64,000 nucleotides of DNA from Variovorax sp. V213 (GCF_041154455.1 NZ_AP028664.1:559001-623000); one strand, 5' to 3'. Positions 43,143-52,410 are shown, counted from the first letter of the stretch. The notes: generated by a model from the letters alone, not told the origin. Made by a program: numbers and translations.

Positions 43143-43163
43143 CAAAACGCATAGTGTGTTTTG
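43143..43163. promoter_or_regulatory. Inverted repeat between divergent XRE genes (operator)
   Basis: CAAAACGCA-TAG-TGTGTTTTG, 9-bp arms with one mismatch around a 3-base centre, lies 58 bp before the XRE-cupin start and 86 bp before the opposite XRE start. The size and location suit an XRE dimer site controlling both genes. Confidence 0.6.
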
Positions 43164-43220
43164 CTTCAATCAGATTTCATTCTTGGCTAGTACAACTATC
43201 TGGAGCGGAGCGAGATTCAA

Positions 43221-43892
43221 ATGACGCGTCGACAGATCGCTTCGCCTTTGCCAACGGCTCGACCCCTTCGGCTGCCGGTCTCGGTGACGAGTGTCCCGCT
43301 GCGGCAGCCTGCGCCTGTCGTACGCAGCCTATCCGCGTTGCGCATCGGCGCGCAGGTGAGGGCGCTTCGCATGGCGGCCGATGTGTCTGCCGGTGTACTG
43401 GCGAGGACCTCGGGAATCTCTTCCTCGATGCTCTCGCGCATCGAGCGGGGGTTGGTCTCGCCTTCGGTGGAAACGCTCGAGCGCCTCGCGCAGGGGCTGC
43501 ACGTGCCGATGTCGCGCTTCTTCAGCGACCAGGCGCGGCGCACTGACTTCTGCCATGTGCGCGCAGGACATGGTGTCTTGGTCGATCGCATCGGTGCGGT
43601 GGCGGACTACCGCTATGAACTGTTGGGTCACCTGCTGTCGGGAAACTTGTTCGTTGAGCCTTACTTGGTCACGCTGCTGCCTGGTGCGGATCCCTATGTG
43701 ACCTTCCAGCATCCGGGCCTCAAGTTCCTGTACTTCCTGTCCGGGGAGGTCAGCTACCGCTATGGCGACAGGACTGTGGAGGTGAGGGCGGGGGATTCGC
43801 TGCTTTTCGATGCGACCGCGCTGCATGGGATCGAGGCCATTCAGACTCAGCCGGTCTCTTACCTGTCGGTGGTGTTCACGCTGCGAGAGTAG
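43221..43892 (+). CDS. XRE-cupin transcriptional regulator
   Basis: A 223-residue protein with an HTH at about 40-100 (IGAQVRALRMAADVSAGVLA, then RTSGISSSMLSRIERGLVSP) and a C-terminal cupin at about 140-220 (HPGLKFLYFLSGEVSYRYGD and AGDSLLFDATALHGIEAIQ). Such fusions sense small molecules through the cupin and control neighbouring catabolic or stress genes. The last 23 codons and downstream DNA are duplicated in degenerate form at about 52.73 kb. Confidence 0.9.
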   Translation: MTRRQIASPLPTARPLRLPVSVTSVPLRQPAPVVRSLSALRIGAQVRALRMAADVSAGVLARTSGISSSMLSRIERGLVSPSVETLERLAQGLHVPMSRFFSDQARRTDFCHVRAGHGVLVDRIGAVADYRYELLGHLLSGNLFVEPYLVTLLPGADPYVTFQHPGLKFLYFLSGEVSYRYGDRTVEVRAGDSLLFDATALHGIEAIQTQPVSYLSVVFTLRE

Positions 43893-44045
43893 GCTGTTCT
43901 TTGCGGCGCTGCCGTGCGGCGGGGCGACGCGGATGCCCGTTCGATTGGTCGCTCGCGAATTCCCTACGCGCCGTATTCACCTCTCTGTCCTTTTCCCTTT
44001 TCCTCGGTGTTCGGCGTGCCGAACACTGAGAAAGCCTCGAACGTT
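43826..44045 (+). repeat. Repeat copy 1: XRE-cupin tail plus palindrome
   Basis: This stretch, from the last codons of the XRE-cupin gene through the palindrome GTGTTCGGCGTGCCGAACAC at 44007-44026, has a diverged counterpart at about 52726-52960. Shared words include CACGCTGCGAGAGTAGG, GCCGTATTCACCTCTCT and the palindrome. It is a dispersed repeat of the mobile region. Confidence 0.75.
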
Positions 44046-44224
44046 TATCGACGGTAAGCGAGGCCTCAGTACCCTCTTGAGCTGACAGAGGTGCGTAAGC
44101 GTCCGGTGAAATCACATAGATTTTCGAGGCCGTACTGTAAGCGTCCGGGGATGTCGTCTTGACGCGAGTCTGTAGAGCGTGAAGGCCATAGCCCGCGCCC
44201 GCACAGCGGGTAGCATCTCGGGCG

Positions 44225-44808
44225 ATGACCGCGCAAGTACAAGATTCAGCGCATTACCTTGGCGAGCAGCACGCGCTCGCCGCATTTAGTGACGCCGAGC
44301 CGTTTTCGCCGATCGAAGCCGGTTACCGACCGGTGATGGCGAGCAGCGCCTGCTGGCGGGGATACGTGTGCGGCTACGAGGTGAAGGATGCCCGGCTGTA
44401 CCTGCGTGAGTTGTGGGTGAATCACCAACGGATGACGTGCCAATCATGCGGCGTCAGCAGCCGCCCGATCTCAATGGCGTTAGAGCGGTCCCGGATGAGA
44501 AGTCGTTCTTCGGCGAGTGGCACTTCTGTGACGTCGGCCTGCCGCTCGCCTACACGGGTGGTCTCTTGGTCGGAAGGGACTTCATCCGCGGGCTATGCGT
44601 GCACATGGGCTTCCACCCGGCATGGAAGTATGAGCATGTGCACGAACTTCTGTTTGAGCATGGACGGCTCGTCGAGACACGCGACGCGAGCCCCGAGATG
44701 GCGCGGCTGCGCACGCACATGCAGAACGGGCTCAAGCCCGGCCCGGCGGCCACGCGCGAACAAATCGAAGAATGGGTCGCCGGCTGCTTCAGACGCAACT
44801 GTCGTTGA
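44225..44808 (+). pseudogene. Frameshifted conserved hypothetical gene
   Basis: Two reading frames join into one plausible protein. The first (from 44225) runs through SAHYLGEQHALAAFSDAEPF to ARLYLRELWVNHQ. The second (to 44808) runs from about RAVPDEKSFFGEWHFCDVGL through HMGFHPAWKYEHVHELLFEH to EQIEEWVAGCF. The switch lies near 44430-44450 and needs a single indel. The gene ends next to an IS66 remnant, which may also have changed its C-terminus. No family is recognised. Confidence 0.55.
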
Positions 44809-44811
44809 GTC

Positions 44812-45890
44812 TCAAACGCATCTCCATTGATGCGGTAGCAAGTCTCCGATTCGGCTTGCCGATTGCGTGGGCAGCCGTTCGAGCACGTCGCGCATGTAGG
44901 CATACGGGTTATGACTATTCAGCCGCGCGGAATGGATCAGGCTCACGATCGCGGCCGCTCGCCTGCCCGCGCGCAGCGAACCAGCGAACAACCAGTTGTT
45001 GCGCCCCAGCGCGATCGGCCGGATGCGGTTCTCCACCCAGTTTTTGTCGATCGGGAGGTCTCCATCGTCGATGTAGCGCGTCAGGACCACCCAGCGGTTC
45101 AGGGTGTAGTCGATCGCTCGCGCGGTGGCCGACCCGTCGGGCACCTTCTGCCGCTGTAGGCTCAACCACTGGTGCAACGCGTCGACCAGCGGCCGTGATC
45201 GCTGTTGTCGTGCTGCTCGCCGGTCATCGGCATCGCTGCCGGCCACCTCTCGCTCGACGTCGTACAGGTGGCCGAAGAACTTCAACGCCTGCCCACCGAC
45301 CTGGCTGCCGTGGTTGACCCACAGCTCATGGAACTTGCGTCGAGCGTGCGCCATGCGGCCGGCTTCAGTCACGCCCATCTCGAAGCAGGCCTTGTAGCCG
45401 CTGAAGTCGTCGCACACGAGCTTGCCGCGCCAGCCTTGCTCGCCTGGCAGGCCGAGGAAGGCTCTTGCATGATGACCCCCGCGGCTGTCGGCGAAGTCGA
45501 AGATGACGGCCTTGATCGGGTTGAACTGCGTCGTGCAGTAGCTCCAGAGGTACGCGCGGTGCGTCTTGCCGTGCCCAGGTTTGAGCATGGCCACCGGCGT
45601 CTCATCGGCGTGCAGGACACCCTGGCGCAGCAGCACCGCACTCAGTGCATCGACCAGCGGCTGCAGCTGCACGCCGCATTCGCCGACCACTGCGCCAGCG
45701 TCGAGCGCGCGATCGCGTGGCCGGCGCGCTCGAAGATGGCTTCCTGGCGGTACAGCGGCAGATGATCCAGTACTTGGCCACCAGCACCTGGGTAAGCAAG
45801 CCGGCGGTGGGCAGGCCCTTATTAATGACGTGCGTCTGAACATCGTCGATCTGTTCAACCAGTCGACGTCAAGAGGGCCTTGAGGCCGCG
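44812..45890 (-). pseudogene. tnpC: IS66-family transposase (TnpC) remnant with two frameshifts
   Basis: The C-terminal two thirds read cleanly: VLHADETPVAMLKPGHGKTH, CDDFSGYKACFEMGVTEAG, then IDKNWVENRIRPIALGRNNW, the IS66 DDE core and signature. Towards the N-terminus, the expected GLPTAGLLTQVLVAKYW and HLPLYRQEAIFERAGHAIAR lie in different frames. One base is missing near 45767 and another near 45705. The N-terminal zinc-finger region, tnpA, tnpB and the element ends are absent. It is a different IS66 lineage from the element at 49961-52211. Confidence 0.85.
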
Positions 45891-45980
45891 CTTACCCACC
45901 TGCATGGGGCGCCGGCGCTCCTGTGGGTATTTTTGACGCCGAGGGCAGTGGCGAATGCGACATCGAAGTATAAATAGTTA

Positions 45981-45989
45981 TGCTATAGT
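45981..45989 (+). promoter_or_regulatory. Extended -10 promoter element
   Basis: TGCTATAGT, an extended -10 motif, lies in an AT-rich stretch 36 bp before the start of the next gene. No good -35 box is visible at the usual spacing. Confidence 0.4.
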
Positions 45990-46024
45990 TTTCATTCAAT
46001 AAACAATAATCTACGGAGACTTTA

Positions 46025-46549
46025 ATGGAAACTATGGGAACGCATCAGGTAGTTTGTGTGCTCACTGCCCGCGGCATCGAGAGAATCCTCGCTGAAGGCG
46101 GTTCGCAGGCCTGGGTCCTCGATGCAAAGCGTGCGCGGAAGCGCGAGTACGTTGTATGCGTACAGAACCGTGGATTCAAAGACGATTGGGGGCACGTCTC
46201 GGCCCCTCATCACACGGCTTTCCTGGTCGGGCGCTTGAAAGACGTTGTTCGCTCGTCGGAAGAAGGATCAGAGGGTCGCTGGATCTTGACCTTCAGCGAA
46301 TATGCAGAGGTCGATATGCCTGATGCTTGGCCGGGGTTTCGTAATCCGGTTCTCTACACGGACCTGAAGAGTCTAGGAATCGATATTGACTCCTTACAGT
46401 TTCAGCCGATGCCGGAACAGGAACCGGAAACCAAGTCGGAGTCGGAGTCGACAAAAAGCCGGCCCCTAACAATGATTCAAGCTAAGCAAGGGCTGGCCCT
46501 CACATTCGGGGTTGCTCCAGCCGATATCGAGATCATCGTGCGCGGATGA
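46025..46549 (+). CDS. Conserved hypothetical protein
   Basis: A 174-residue protein preceded by GGAGAC. It starts METMGTHQVVCVLTARGIER, contains YVVCVQNRGFKDDWGHVSAP, HHTAFLVGRLKDVV and LTFSEYAEVDMPDAWPGFRN, and ends LTMIQAKQGLALTFGVAPAD plus IEIIVRG after an acidic linker of about 20 residues. The modular layout and clean codon use indicate a real gene. I do not recognise a function. Confidence 0.75.
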   Translation: METMGTHQVVCVLTARGIERILAEGGSQAWVLDAKRARKREYVVCVQNRGFKDDWGHVSAPHHTAFLVGRLKDVVRSSEEGSEGRWILTFSEYAEVDMPDAWPGFRNPVLYTDLKSLGIDIDSLQFQPMPEQEPETKSESESTKSRPLTMIQAKQGLALTFGVAPADIEIIVRG

Positions 46550-46554
46550 TCTCC

Positions 46555-46840
46555 GAGCCCGCGGATACGTCGTCGAGTAGGCTCTGCTTACACGGGGTGA
46601 CTCGCTTGGCTCTCCAAGCCAACGAAGTTTGGCCCACTCCACACGGACTAAGCGACGACCGAACAGGTACCTGCCGAAGCGTTCGACTGTCAAGTCCGCA
46701 CGCACCTCGATTTCGTCGCCCCAGAAAACACGTTCCTCGTCCTGGTCGACCGTCATCAAGCCGTCGAACTGCGTGCTCAGGTCGTCGCCGTTGAAGTGGC
46801 CAAGAGAGCCCCACCAGGGGAGCTAAAGGTCGTCAGTCTG
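46555..46840 (-). pseudogene. Possible gene fragment
   Basis: A minus-strand frame reads WWGSLGHFNGDDLSTQFDGL, then DEERVFWGDEIEVRADLTVE and FGRYLFGRRLVRVEWAKL. It looks protein-like but has no good start and its continuation runs into the neighbouring + strand gene. It may be the remnant of a gene broken by the IS3 fragment to its right. Confidence 0.3.
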
Positions 46841-46889
46841 CGGAGAAGTCCCATTTGTCATAGCGACCTGAGAGTTCACCTGCTCGTCG

Positions 46890-47063
46890 TTGACGATGGC
46901 GTCATCGAAGACCAAGGAGGCGGTGGAGTTCGCGACGCTCGAATGGGTGTCTTGGTTCAATCACCATCGCCTGCTCGAACCTATCGGGTACATCCCACCC
47001 GCAGAAGCTGAGGCAAACTATTACCGGCAACTCGCCAGTCAGGCCGCCACGGCGGCGGCCTGA
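46890..47063 (+). pseudogene. IS3-family transposase C-terminal remnant
   Basis: The frame ending at 47063 reads KTKEAVEFATLEWVSWFNHH, then RLLEPIGYIPPAEAEANYYR, the typical C-terminus of IS3-family OrfB transposases. Nothing of the catalytic core remains upstream. It marks the left side of the DUF262 gene as a former insertion site. Confidence 0.8.
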
Positions 47064-47288
47064 CTTAAACCAACCGGCCTCCATGAAAGCCGGGGCGATT
47101 CAGTGTTGGTCAGGACCAACGGAAGGTCTGCGAGCCGCTCCAGGGATACGTGCTTTGGGCACTCGTGCCACGCCTCCTCGCGCGCCGCATCGGTTTGCGT
47201 CGGCATGAAGCCCTTCGCAAGCCTTGCTGTGGATCGCTTAAGCTTCGCTAGCGGGAGTCCGCAGCCAGACGTCAAAAGGAGGACATCC

Positions 47289-49166
47289 ATGAGTGTTATC
47301 TCGCCGCACTACCGTACGATCAAGGACCTACTGCAAAGCCGTTCCTTTGCTATCGACGAGTACCAGCGGGAGTACAAATGGGAAAGAAAGAACCTCCAGG
47401 ATCTGCTGAACGACTTGCTGGGGAAGTTCTCCGCCGACCATCGGCCTGAGCACGAGACCAAGGAAGTCGCCAACTACGGGGAGTATTTCCTGGGCTCCAT
47501 CATCGTCAGCCAGCGGGGCGGGAGGAGCTACCTGGTGGACGGCCAGCAGCGTGTCACCTCGCTCACGCTGTTCCTGATCTATCTATACCGCGCGGCCGAG
47601 GCGAAAAAGCTCAACGTGACGAAAACCATGGCGCCGCTGATCTACAGCGACGATATGGGCGAGACCCGGTTCAACCTGGACATCCCGGAACGCCTGGGCC
47701 TGATCGAGGCGCTGTACAAGGGCCAATCGTTCTCGACCGTCGACAAAGACGAGTCCGTCCAAACTATGTACGCTCGCTATCAGGACATCGAGGCGAGCGA
47801 GCTCGTCGAGGACCTCGGCGAGGGACTGCCCCATTTCATCTATTGGCTGCTCACGAAGGTCGGACTGATCGAGATCGCCACCAGTAACGACGACTACGCC
47901 AACGTCATCTTCGAGTCGATGAATGACCGCGGTAAGCCCCTCAGCCCTGCTGACATGCTCAAGGCCTATCTCCTAGCGCCCATCACTGATCCAGCGGAGC
48001 GCGCCAAGGTAAACCAAGCGTGGAAGAGCCAGGTGCTGGCACTGATCTCGTGGAACCAGGAACCCGACGCCGAGCGTGATGCCGAGTTCATGAAGGCCTG
48101 GCTGCGCGCACAACACGCCGAGTCGATCCGCGAGCGCAAGCCCGGCGCAACCGACAAAGACTGGGAGCTTATCGGCAATGTGTTCCACCGTTGGACGCGC
48201 GACAACCACAAGTACTTGGGGCTGGGGAAGGCGGAGGCGAATCGCCGCTTCATCACCGAGCGATTCGCCTTCTTCGCCAAGGTCTGGCTGCAAGTCCAGG
48301 ACGCGTGCCGGCAGTACACGCCTGGGTTGGAGGCGATCTACTACAACGCGCATAACGACTTGACACTGCAGTCCACGGTGCTGCTCGCGCCGTTGATGGA
48401 GACGGACGATGCGGAGACCGTGCGTCGCAAGTTGGGCGTGACCGCGACCTATCTCGACATCTGGCTAATGCGCCGCGTAGTGAACTACGTGCGTACCGGT
48501 TATTCCTCCATCTACTACACAATGGCTGTGCTCTGCCGCGACATCCGCCGCAAGCCGCTGGCGGAACTGGTGACCATTCTGCAAGACAAGCTGGCGGACG
48601 ATGACGTAAGTTTCTCGGCCTACGAAGCCAAGAACCGTAAGGGGCTTCGCGACTTCGGCCTCAACCAGCATAGCAAGCGCTTCGTCTTTCACCTGTTGGC
48701 GCGCGTGACCGCAGCAACCGAGGCTGGTGCTGGGCGCAAGGACAATTTCGCCATACTAGTGGATAGGAGGGGAAGCAACCCCTTCGATATCGAGCACATC
48801 TGGGCGAACGACTACGGAATGCACAGCGCAGTGTTCGCGGACGAGAAAGAGTTCGAGATCCTGCGAGACAACGCGGCTGCACTTCTGCTGTTGCCCCAGG
48901 ACGTGAATCGCAGCCTGCAGGACCAGCCTTACGACTACAAGCGAAACGTGTATGGGCAGCAGAACTTTTATGCCGCCAGCCTGAGCGACGCTGTGTATGC
49001 GCATCAACCGCAGTTCAAGGCGTACCGGGAAAGCATTGCGCAGCCTTTCGAGCCTTACGCAAACTTCACCAAGGGCGAGCACGCGAAGCGGGCGGAACTG
49101 CTGCTGGGACTAGTGGAGCGGATTTGGTCGCCCCAACGGTTGCAGGCGGCCGCCGCGCTTGATTGA
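47289..49166 (+). CDS. DUF262/DUF1524 (GmrSD-like) protein
   Basis: A 625-residue protein. The N-terminal DUF262 domain (ParB/Srx-like) has FAIDEYQREYKWERKNLQDL and the DGQQR motif in YLVDGQQRVTSLTLFLIYLY near residue 85. The C-terminal DUF1524 HNH-type domain has NPFDIEHIWANDYG near 500 and LLLLPQDVNRSLQDQPYDYK. This is the layout of GmrSD type IV restriction enzymes and BREX-associated BrxU, which cut modified phage DNA. The ATG at 47289 is preferred to an upstream ATG at 47103 because AAAGGAGG lies seven bases before it and the domain starts directly after. Confidence 0.88.
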   Translation: MSVISPHYRTIKDLLQSRSFAIDEYQREYKWERKNLQDLLNDLLGKFSADHRPEHETKEVANYGEYFLGSIIVSQRGGRSYLVDGQQRVTSLTLFLIYLYRAAEAKKLNVTKTMAPLIYSDDMGETRFNLDIPERLGLIEALYKGQSFSTVDKDESVQTMYARYQDIEASELVEDLGEGLPHFIYWLLTKVGLIEIATSNDDYANVIFESMNDRGKPLSPADMLKAYLLAPITDPAERAKVNQAWKSQVLALISWNQEPDAERDAEFMKAWLRAQHAESIRERKPGATDKDWELIGNVFHRWTRDNHKYLGLGKAEANRRFITERFAFFAKVWLQVQDACRQYTPGLEAIYYNAHNDLTLQSTVLLAPLMETDDAETVRRKLGVTATYLDIWLMRRVVNYVRTGYSSIYYTMAVLCRDIRRKPLAELVTILQDKLADDDVSFSAYEAKNRKGLRDFGLNQHSKRFVFHLLARVTAATEAGAGRKDNFAILVDRRGSNPFDIEHIWANDYGMHSAVFADEKEFEILRDNAAALLLLPQDVNRSLQDQPYDYKRNVYGQQNFYAASLSDAVYAHQPQFKAYRESIAQPFEPYANFTKGEHAKRAELLLGLVERIWSPQRLQAAAALD

Positions 49167-49252
49167 GCGTCACCGCGGTAGTCGAACTCGGAAGCAATGC
49201 GCCCCAATGCCTTTGGGCACTGCAAGTTCGCAGACTTCACTGGCGTCGCTCC

Positions 49253-49483
49253 TCACCAAATCGGGTCATTTGCCGCCTGTGTCTTCAACAGCTGGTTTAG
49301 CCGGCTGAGTAGCTTCGCCGGCACGTCGTTGCGCCTTCCGTTTGCGCGCAAGGGGTGGACGAACTGCTCATGGATGTAGCGCTTCTCGCCGGTACCTCGC
49401 ACGGGCTCAATGCGCCCTCCGAGCAAAAGCCATATGCGGTCAGCCCGGTGTGCGTTCGAGGTGTGGATGGGCGTGTGGTTCAC
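49253..49483 (-). CDS. Small hypothetical protein downstream of the IS66-split gene
   Basis: A 76-residue basic protein containing ADRIWLLLGGRIEPVRGTGE, KRYIHEQFVHPLRANGRRND and VPAKLLSRLNQLL. Its ATG overlaps the stop of the preceding gene (ATGA, 49480-49483), so both formed one translationally coupled unit before IS66 separated the 5' part. Function unknown. Confidence 0.7.
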   Translation of the reverse strand: MNHTPIHTSNAHRADRIWLLLGGRIEPVRGTGEKRYIHEQFVHPLRANGRRNDVPAKLLSRLNQLLKTQAANDPIW

Positions 49484-49952
49484 TTCCTGCTCCTCCCGTT
49501 CGTGCGCGGACTTTTTGCAGGCGTCTCATCCAACATGGCCAGCAGTTCGTTACCCAGCTTCTGCTGCCGCCGATAGGCAGTAGTGCCTGGGATGTTCTCG
49601 TCCGTGAGATAGCAGGCGGCCCAGTCCAGTTGGCGAGGCAACGGCACCGTGTAGATGCCTACCTCGTGGACGGCTTCCACATGAAATCGCACATAGGCGA
49701 GGGGGTCGTCTCGGACGGCCTCCATGGCCTTCATCGGGCTGGCTGGCATCTCTTCGAGGTACACGTTAGTTCCTTGGCCAATGGCAAGGTTCGGAACCTC
49801 CAGGTACTTCAAAAATGCGTCTGTACTCCGCAGAAAGATAAGCAGCCGCGCCATGAATGCGTCTCGCACGAGGTTGTGCGCTCGCATCGCCTCGCGAAGG
49901 GCCTCAGCGGTCTCAGGCCGTACTTCGATGTTCACAGACGTCGGCCCCTGCT
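49480..49952 (-). pseudogene. 3' part of a gene interrupted by IS66
   Basis: This frame continues the fragment at 52212-52410 exactly. Removing the IS66 element and one 8-bp target duplication gives an uninterrupted 224-codon gene, with the junction reading RHIAGAVKKQGPTSVNIE. The 3' part includes IEVRPETAEALREAMRAHNL, AFMARLLIFLRSTDAFLKYL and YTVPLPRQLDWAACYLTDEN. An internal ATG at 49935 might still allow a truncated 151-residue product and keep the downstream gene translated. The intact protein (223 residues) is of unknown function. Confidence 0.85.
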
Positions 49953-50047
49953 TCTTTACGGTACGCGGTCAATTAACCACGCCCTTGTTGAGTGAACGAT
50001 GAGCTGTGAGGCTACGTGCCCATGTAGAGCAACATGGACATGTAGAG

Positions 50048-50563
50048 ATGACAGAGCAGTACGCGGAGTTGAGAAGCCGGCTGGTTGTGGGACGCAAGAG
50101 TGACGGTCGCGGCGTCTACGACGAAGCTGCCAAGAAGGAATTGATCGTTGCCTGCCTCAAGCCGGGAGTGTCGGTGGCACGCATGGCGATGGAGCACGGT
50201 GTCAACACGAACCTTCTGAGGACGTGGATCACGGCTTACCAGCGGCGAAGTGCCCAGGTGCCGACTGGTGACATCGCGCGAACGCACGATGCGGCATTCG
50301 TTGCCGTGCGCGTAGAGGGTGAACAGGATCCGCCGCAGCGCGAGCGTGCGGTGGCTGCGCCCGCGGTAGCCCACACACCTGCTACGGCCGTGGCGGTGAT
50401 CCCGAATGAGAGCTCCTTGGCGGCATCGACCCCGATGGTCGGTTTGCAGGTGCGGCTGCCCAACGGTGTGCAGCTCGATCTCGGCGAGACGAGCTTGCAG
50501 GAATTGCCGACGCTGGTGCAGATGTTGAGCCGATTGCCATGTTCCGCTTCGACGAAGGGCTGA
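50048..50563 (+). CDS. tnpA: IS66 accessory protein TnpA
   Basis: A 171-residue OrfA of IS66 with an HTH of the transposase_8 type: DEAAKKELIVACLKPGVSVA followed by RMAMEHGVNTNLLRTWITAY. The C-terminal part has VGLQVRLPNGVQLDLGE, common to this protein family. It overlaps tnpB by 25 bp. The start at 50048 (MTEQYAEL) lies after a short upstream in-frame extension at 50006. Confidence 0.88.
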   Translation: MTEQYAELRSRLVVGRKSDGRGVYDEAAKKELIVACLKPGVSVARMAMEHGVNTNLLRTWITAYQRRSAQVPTGDIARTHDAAFVAVRVEGEQDPPQRERAVAAPAVAHTPATAVAVIPNESSLAASTPMVGLQVRLPNGVQLDLGETSLQELPTLVQMLSRLPCSASTKG

Positions 50564-50889
50564 AGGTCTACCTGCACCGCGAGCCGGTGGACTTCCGGTT
50601 GAGCATCAACGGCTTGGCCGTGCTGGTGGAGCAGGCGCTGGGCCTGGACCCGTTCGCCTCGTGCGCGTACGTGTTCAGCAACCGCCGGCGCGACCGGGTG
50701 AAGATCCTGGGTTGGGAGCGCAACGGCTTCTGGCTGTTGCTCAAGCGCCTGGAGAAGGACAGGTTCATCTGGCCCTCGGCCGATGCGGTTCCCACGCTGA
50801 CGGCCGAACAGCTGCACTGGTTGCTGGAGGGCATCGATATCGCGGTGGTGCAACGCCACTCTCGTCTGCGCTATTCCAGCGTGGCCTGA
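50539..50889 (+). CDS. tnpB: IS66 accessory protein TnpB (Orf2)
   Basis: A 116-residue IS66 Orf2-like protein: KVYLHREPVDFRLSINGLAV, VFSNRRRDRVKILGWERNGF and FWLLLKRLEKDRFIWP are family signatures. It is complete and lies between tnpA (overlap) and tnpC (17-bp gap). Confidence 0.94.
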   Translation: MFRFDEGLKVYLHREPVDFRLSINGLAVLVEQALGLDPFASCAYVFSNRRRDRVKILGWERNGFWLLLKRLEKDRFIWPSADAVPTLTAEQLHWLLEGIDIAVVQRHSRLRYSSVA

Positions 50890-50906
50890 AGGAACAATGA
50901 TGGGGC

Positions 50907-52150
50907 ATGCCGATCCAAGCGGGCGTGTCGTCGCCCGCCACCATCACCGCTGAAGAACTCGTCGCGCTCATCGCCGAGCGCGATGCGCTGGCCGGCGCGC
51001 TTCGAGTAGCGACCACCGAGCGGGACTTGGCGCTCGAGCGGTTGAGGTCCTTGCAGCGCCAGCTCTTCGCCGCCAAGAGCGAAGCCCGCGGCACCGATCA
51101 GAAGGACCTGTTCCTCAACGAGGCCGAGGCGCTCGCGCCCACAGATCAGACGCCGCAGGCCGAGGTCGAAGACATCGACGAAGAGGAGTCGACACCGGTC
51201 GCGGGCCATCAACGTAAGAAACGCGGACGCAAGCCGCTGGACCCTGCGCTGCCGCGCGAGATCGTGCGCCACGAACTGCCCGAGGCCGAGCGTGTGTGCG
51301 CGCATGACGGGCACGCGCTGGTGGAGATCGGCGCCGAGGTTAGCGAGCAGATGGATGTCATCCCCGAACAGGTGCGCGTGCTGCAGCACCACCGCATCAA
51401 GTACGCCTGTCCCTGCTGCGATCAGAGCCTGAAGGTTGCACCGACGCCGGCGCGCATCATCGCGCGCGGGCTGCTCACCGAGCAGGCCCAGGCCTGGGTC
51501 ATCACCGGCAAGTACCAGTTCGGCATGCCGCTGTACCGAACGGCCGTATTGCTGCGCCGCTTCGGTGGCGACATCGCGAGCAATACGCTGGCTTCCGGCA
51601 TCGTGCGCATCGGCCAGGCTGTACAGCCGGTCATCAACCTGCTGCGCGACCACTTGCTGGACTCGGACCTGATCTACGGCGACGAGACCACGGTCCAGGT
51701 GCTCAAGGAGCCTGGGCGCAAGGCACAGACGAAGAGCTTCATGTGGGCGCAGATGAATGGCACTGGTCCACCGGTACGGCTGTTCGCCTATGCACCGGGG
51801 CGCGGCGCCGTGCACGCCGAGAAGCTGTATGCCGGCATCCGTCCCGGAACGACGCTCATCACCGACGGCTACGAGGTCTACAACGGCATCGCGAAGGCCG
51901 GCGGTCTCACGCACCTTGGATGCTGGGTGCACGCGCGCAGGCCGTTCATCAAGGCTGACGAGTCCATCCCGAAGGCAGCCCGCTCGTCCGATCAGATCGC
52001 GGCCCGGTTCGTACGGCTGATTGGCAAGCTGTACCGTGCGGAGTCCTTGGCCAGGCACTCGTCGCGCTGTTCAAGAAGCTGCCGCTGGCGCAAACGGTCG
52101 ACGACTACGAGGCGCTGCTGCCCTGGAACCTTGAACTCGGCGGCGCGTAG
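50907..52150 (+). pseudogene. tnpC: IS66 transposase TnpC, internally deleted
   Basis: The N-terminal leucine-zipper region, zinc-finger part (YACPCCDQSLKVAPTPARII) and first part of the DDE domain (LIYGDETTVQVLKEPG, LITDGYEVYNGIAKAGGLTH) are intact to about 52044. The normal C-terminal third is missing. After RLIGKLYRAES the frame shifts, and the last 32 codons of a normal TnpC (LVALFKKLPLAQTVDDYEAL, then LPWN) appear in another frame ending at 52150. The element therefore cannot move by itself. Confidence 0.9.
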
Positions 52151-52211
52151 GCCGTCCTGCGCGCATCGGCTCTGACACCACGCGCAAGGGCGTGGTTTAT
52201 TGACTGCTTAC

Positions 52212-52410
52212 TCTTTACGGCGCCCGCGATGTGGCGCTTCGCCCGCAGCGAGAGCTTGAGCCCGTCCAACTCAGTGCGCAGGTGGGGCAGCTCGTTGGCG
52301 ACCATGTAGTCGAGGAACGGCGCCCGGGATAGGAAGAGGCCGTCCGTCTGTGTCTTGAACGCCTCCCAGAGTTTGGGCGGGATGTTGAAGCTAATGGCAG
52401 TCCTGGGCAT
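52212..52410 (-). pseudogene. 5' part of the gene interrupted by IS66
   Basis: The frame from the ATG at 52410 encodes MPRTAISFNIPPKLWEAFKT, FLSRAPFLDYMVANELPHLR and LSLRAKRHIAGAVK, then hits the IS66 end. The N-terminus resembles a ribbon-helix-helix segment (strand followed by helix LWEAFKTQ). It joins in frame to the fragment at 49480-49952. Length arithmetic (199 + 473 = 672 bases) gives exactly 224 codons. Confidence 0.85.

Larger units (their letters stand above)
49961..52211 (+). mobile_element. IS66-family element with intact ends and 8-bp target duplication
   Basis: The left end starts GTACGCGGTCAATTAACCAC and the right end, read inward, starts GTAAGCAGTCAATAAACCAC; these are imperfect IS66-type inverted repeats beginning GTA. 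Both flanks carry TCTTTACG (49953-49960 and 52212-52219), the 8-bp target duplication expected for IS66. The element is 2251 bp, shorter than full IS66 elements because tnpC has an internal deletion. It carries tnpA, tnpB and a defective tnpC and lies inside a minus-strand gene. Confidence 0.93.

Noticed and set aside
47103..47288. N-terminal extension of the DUF262 protein
   Set aside because: The upstream 62 codons overlap IS3-flanking DNA, lack a ribosome-binding site and precede a strong Shine-Dalgarno-ATG at 47289.
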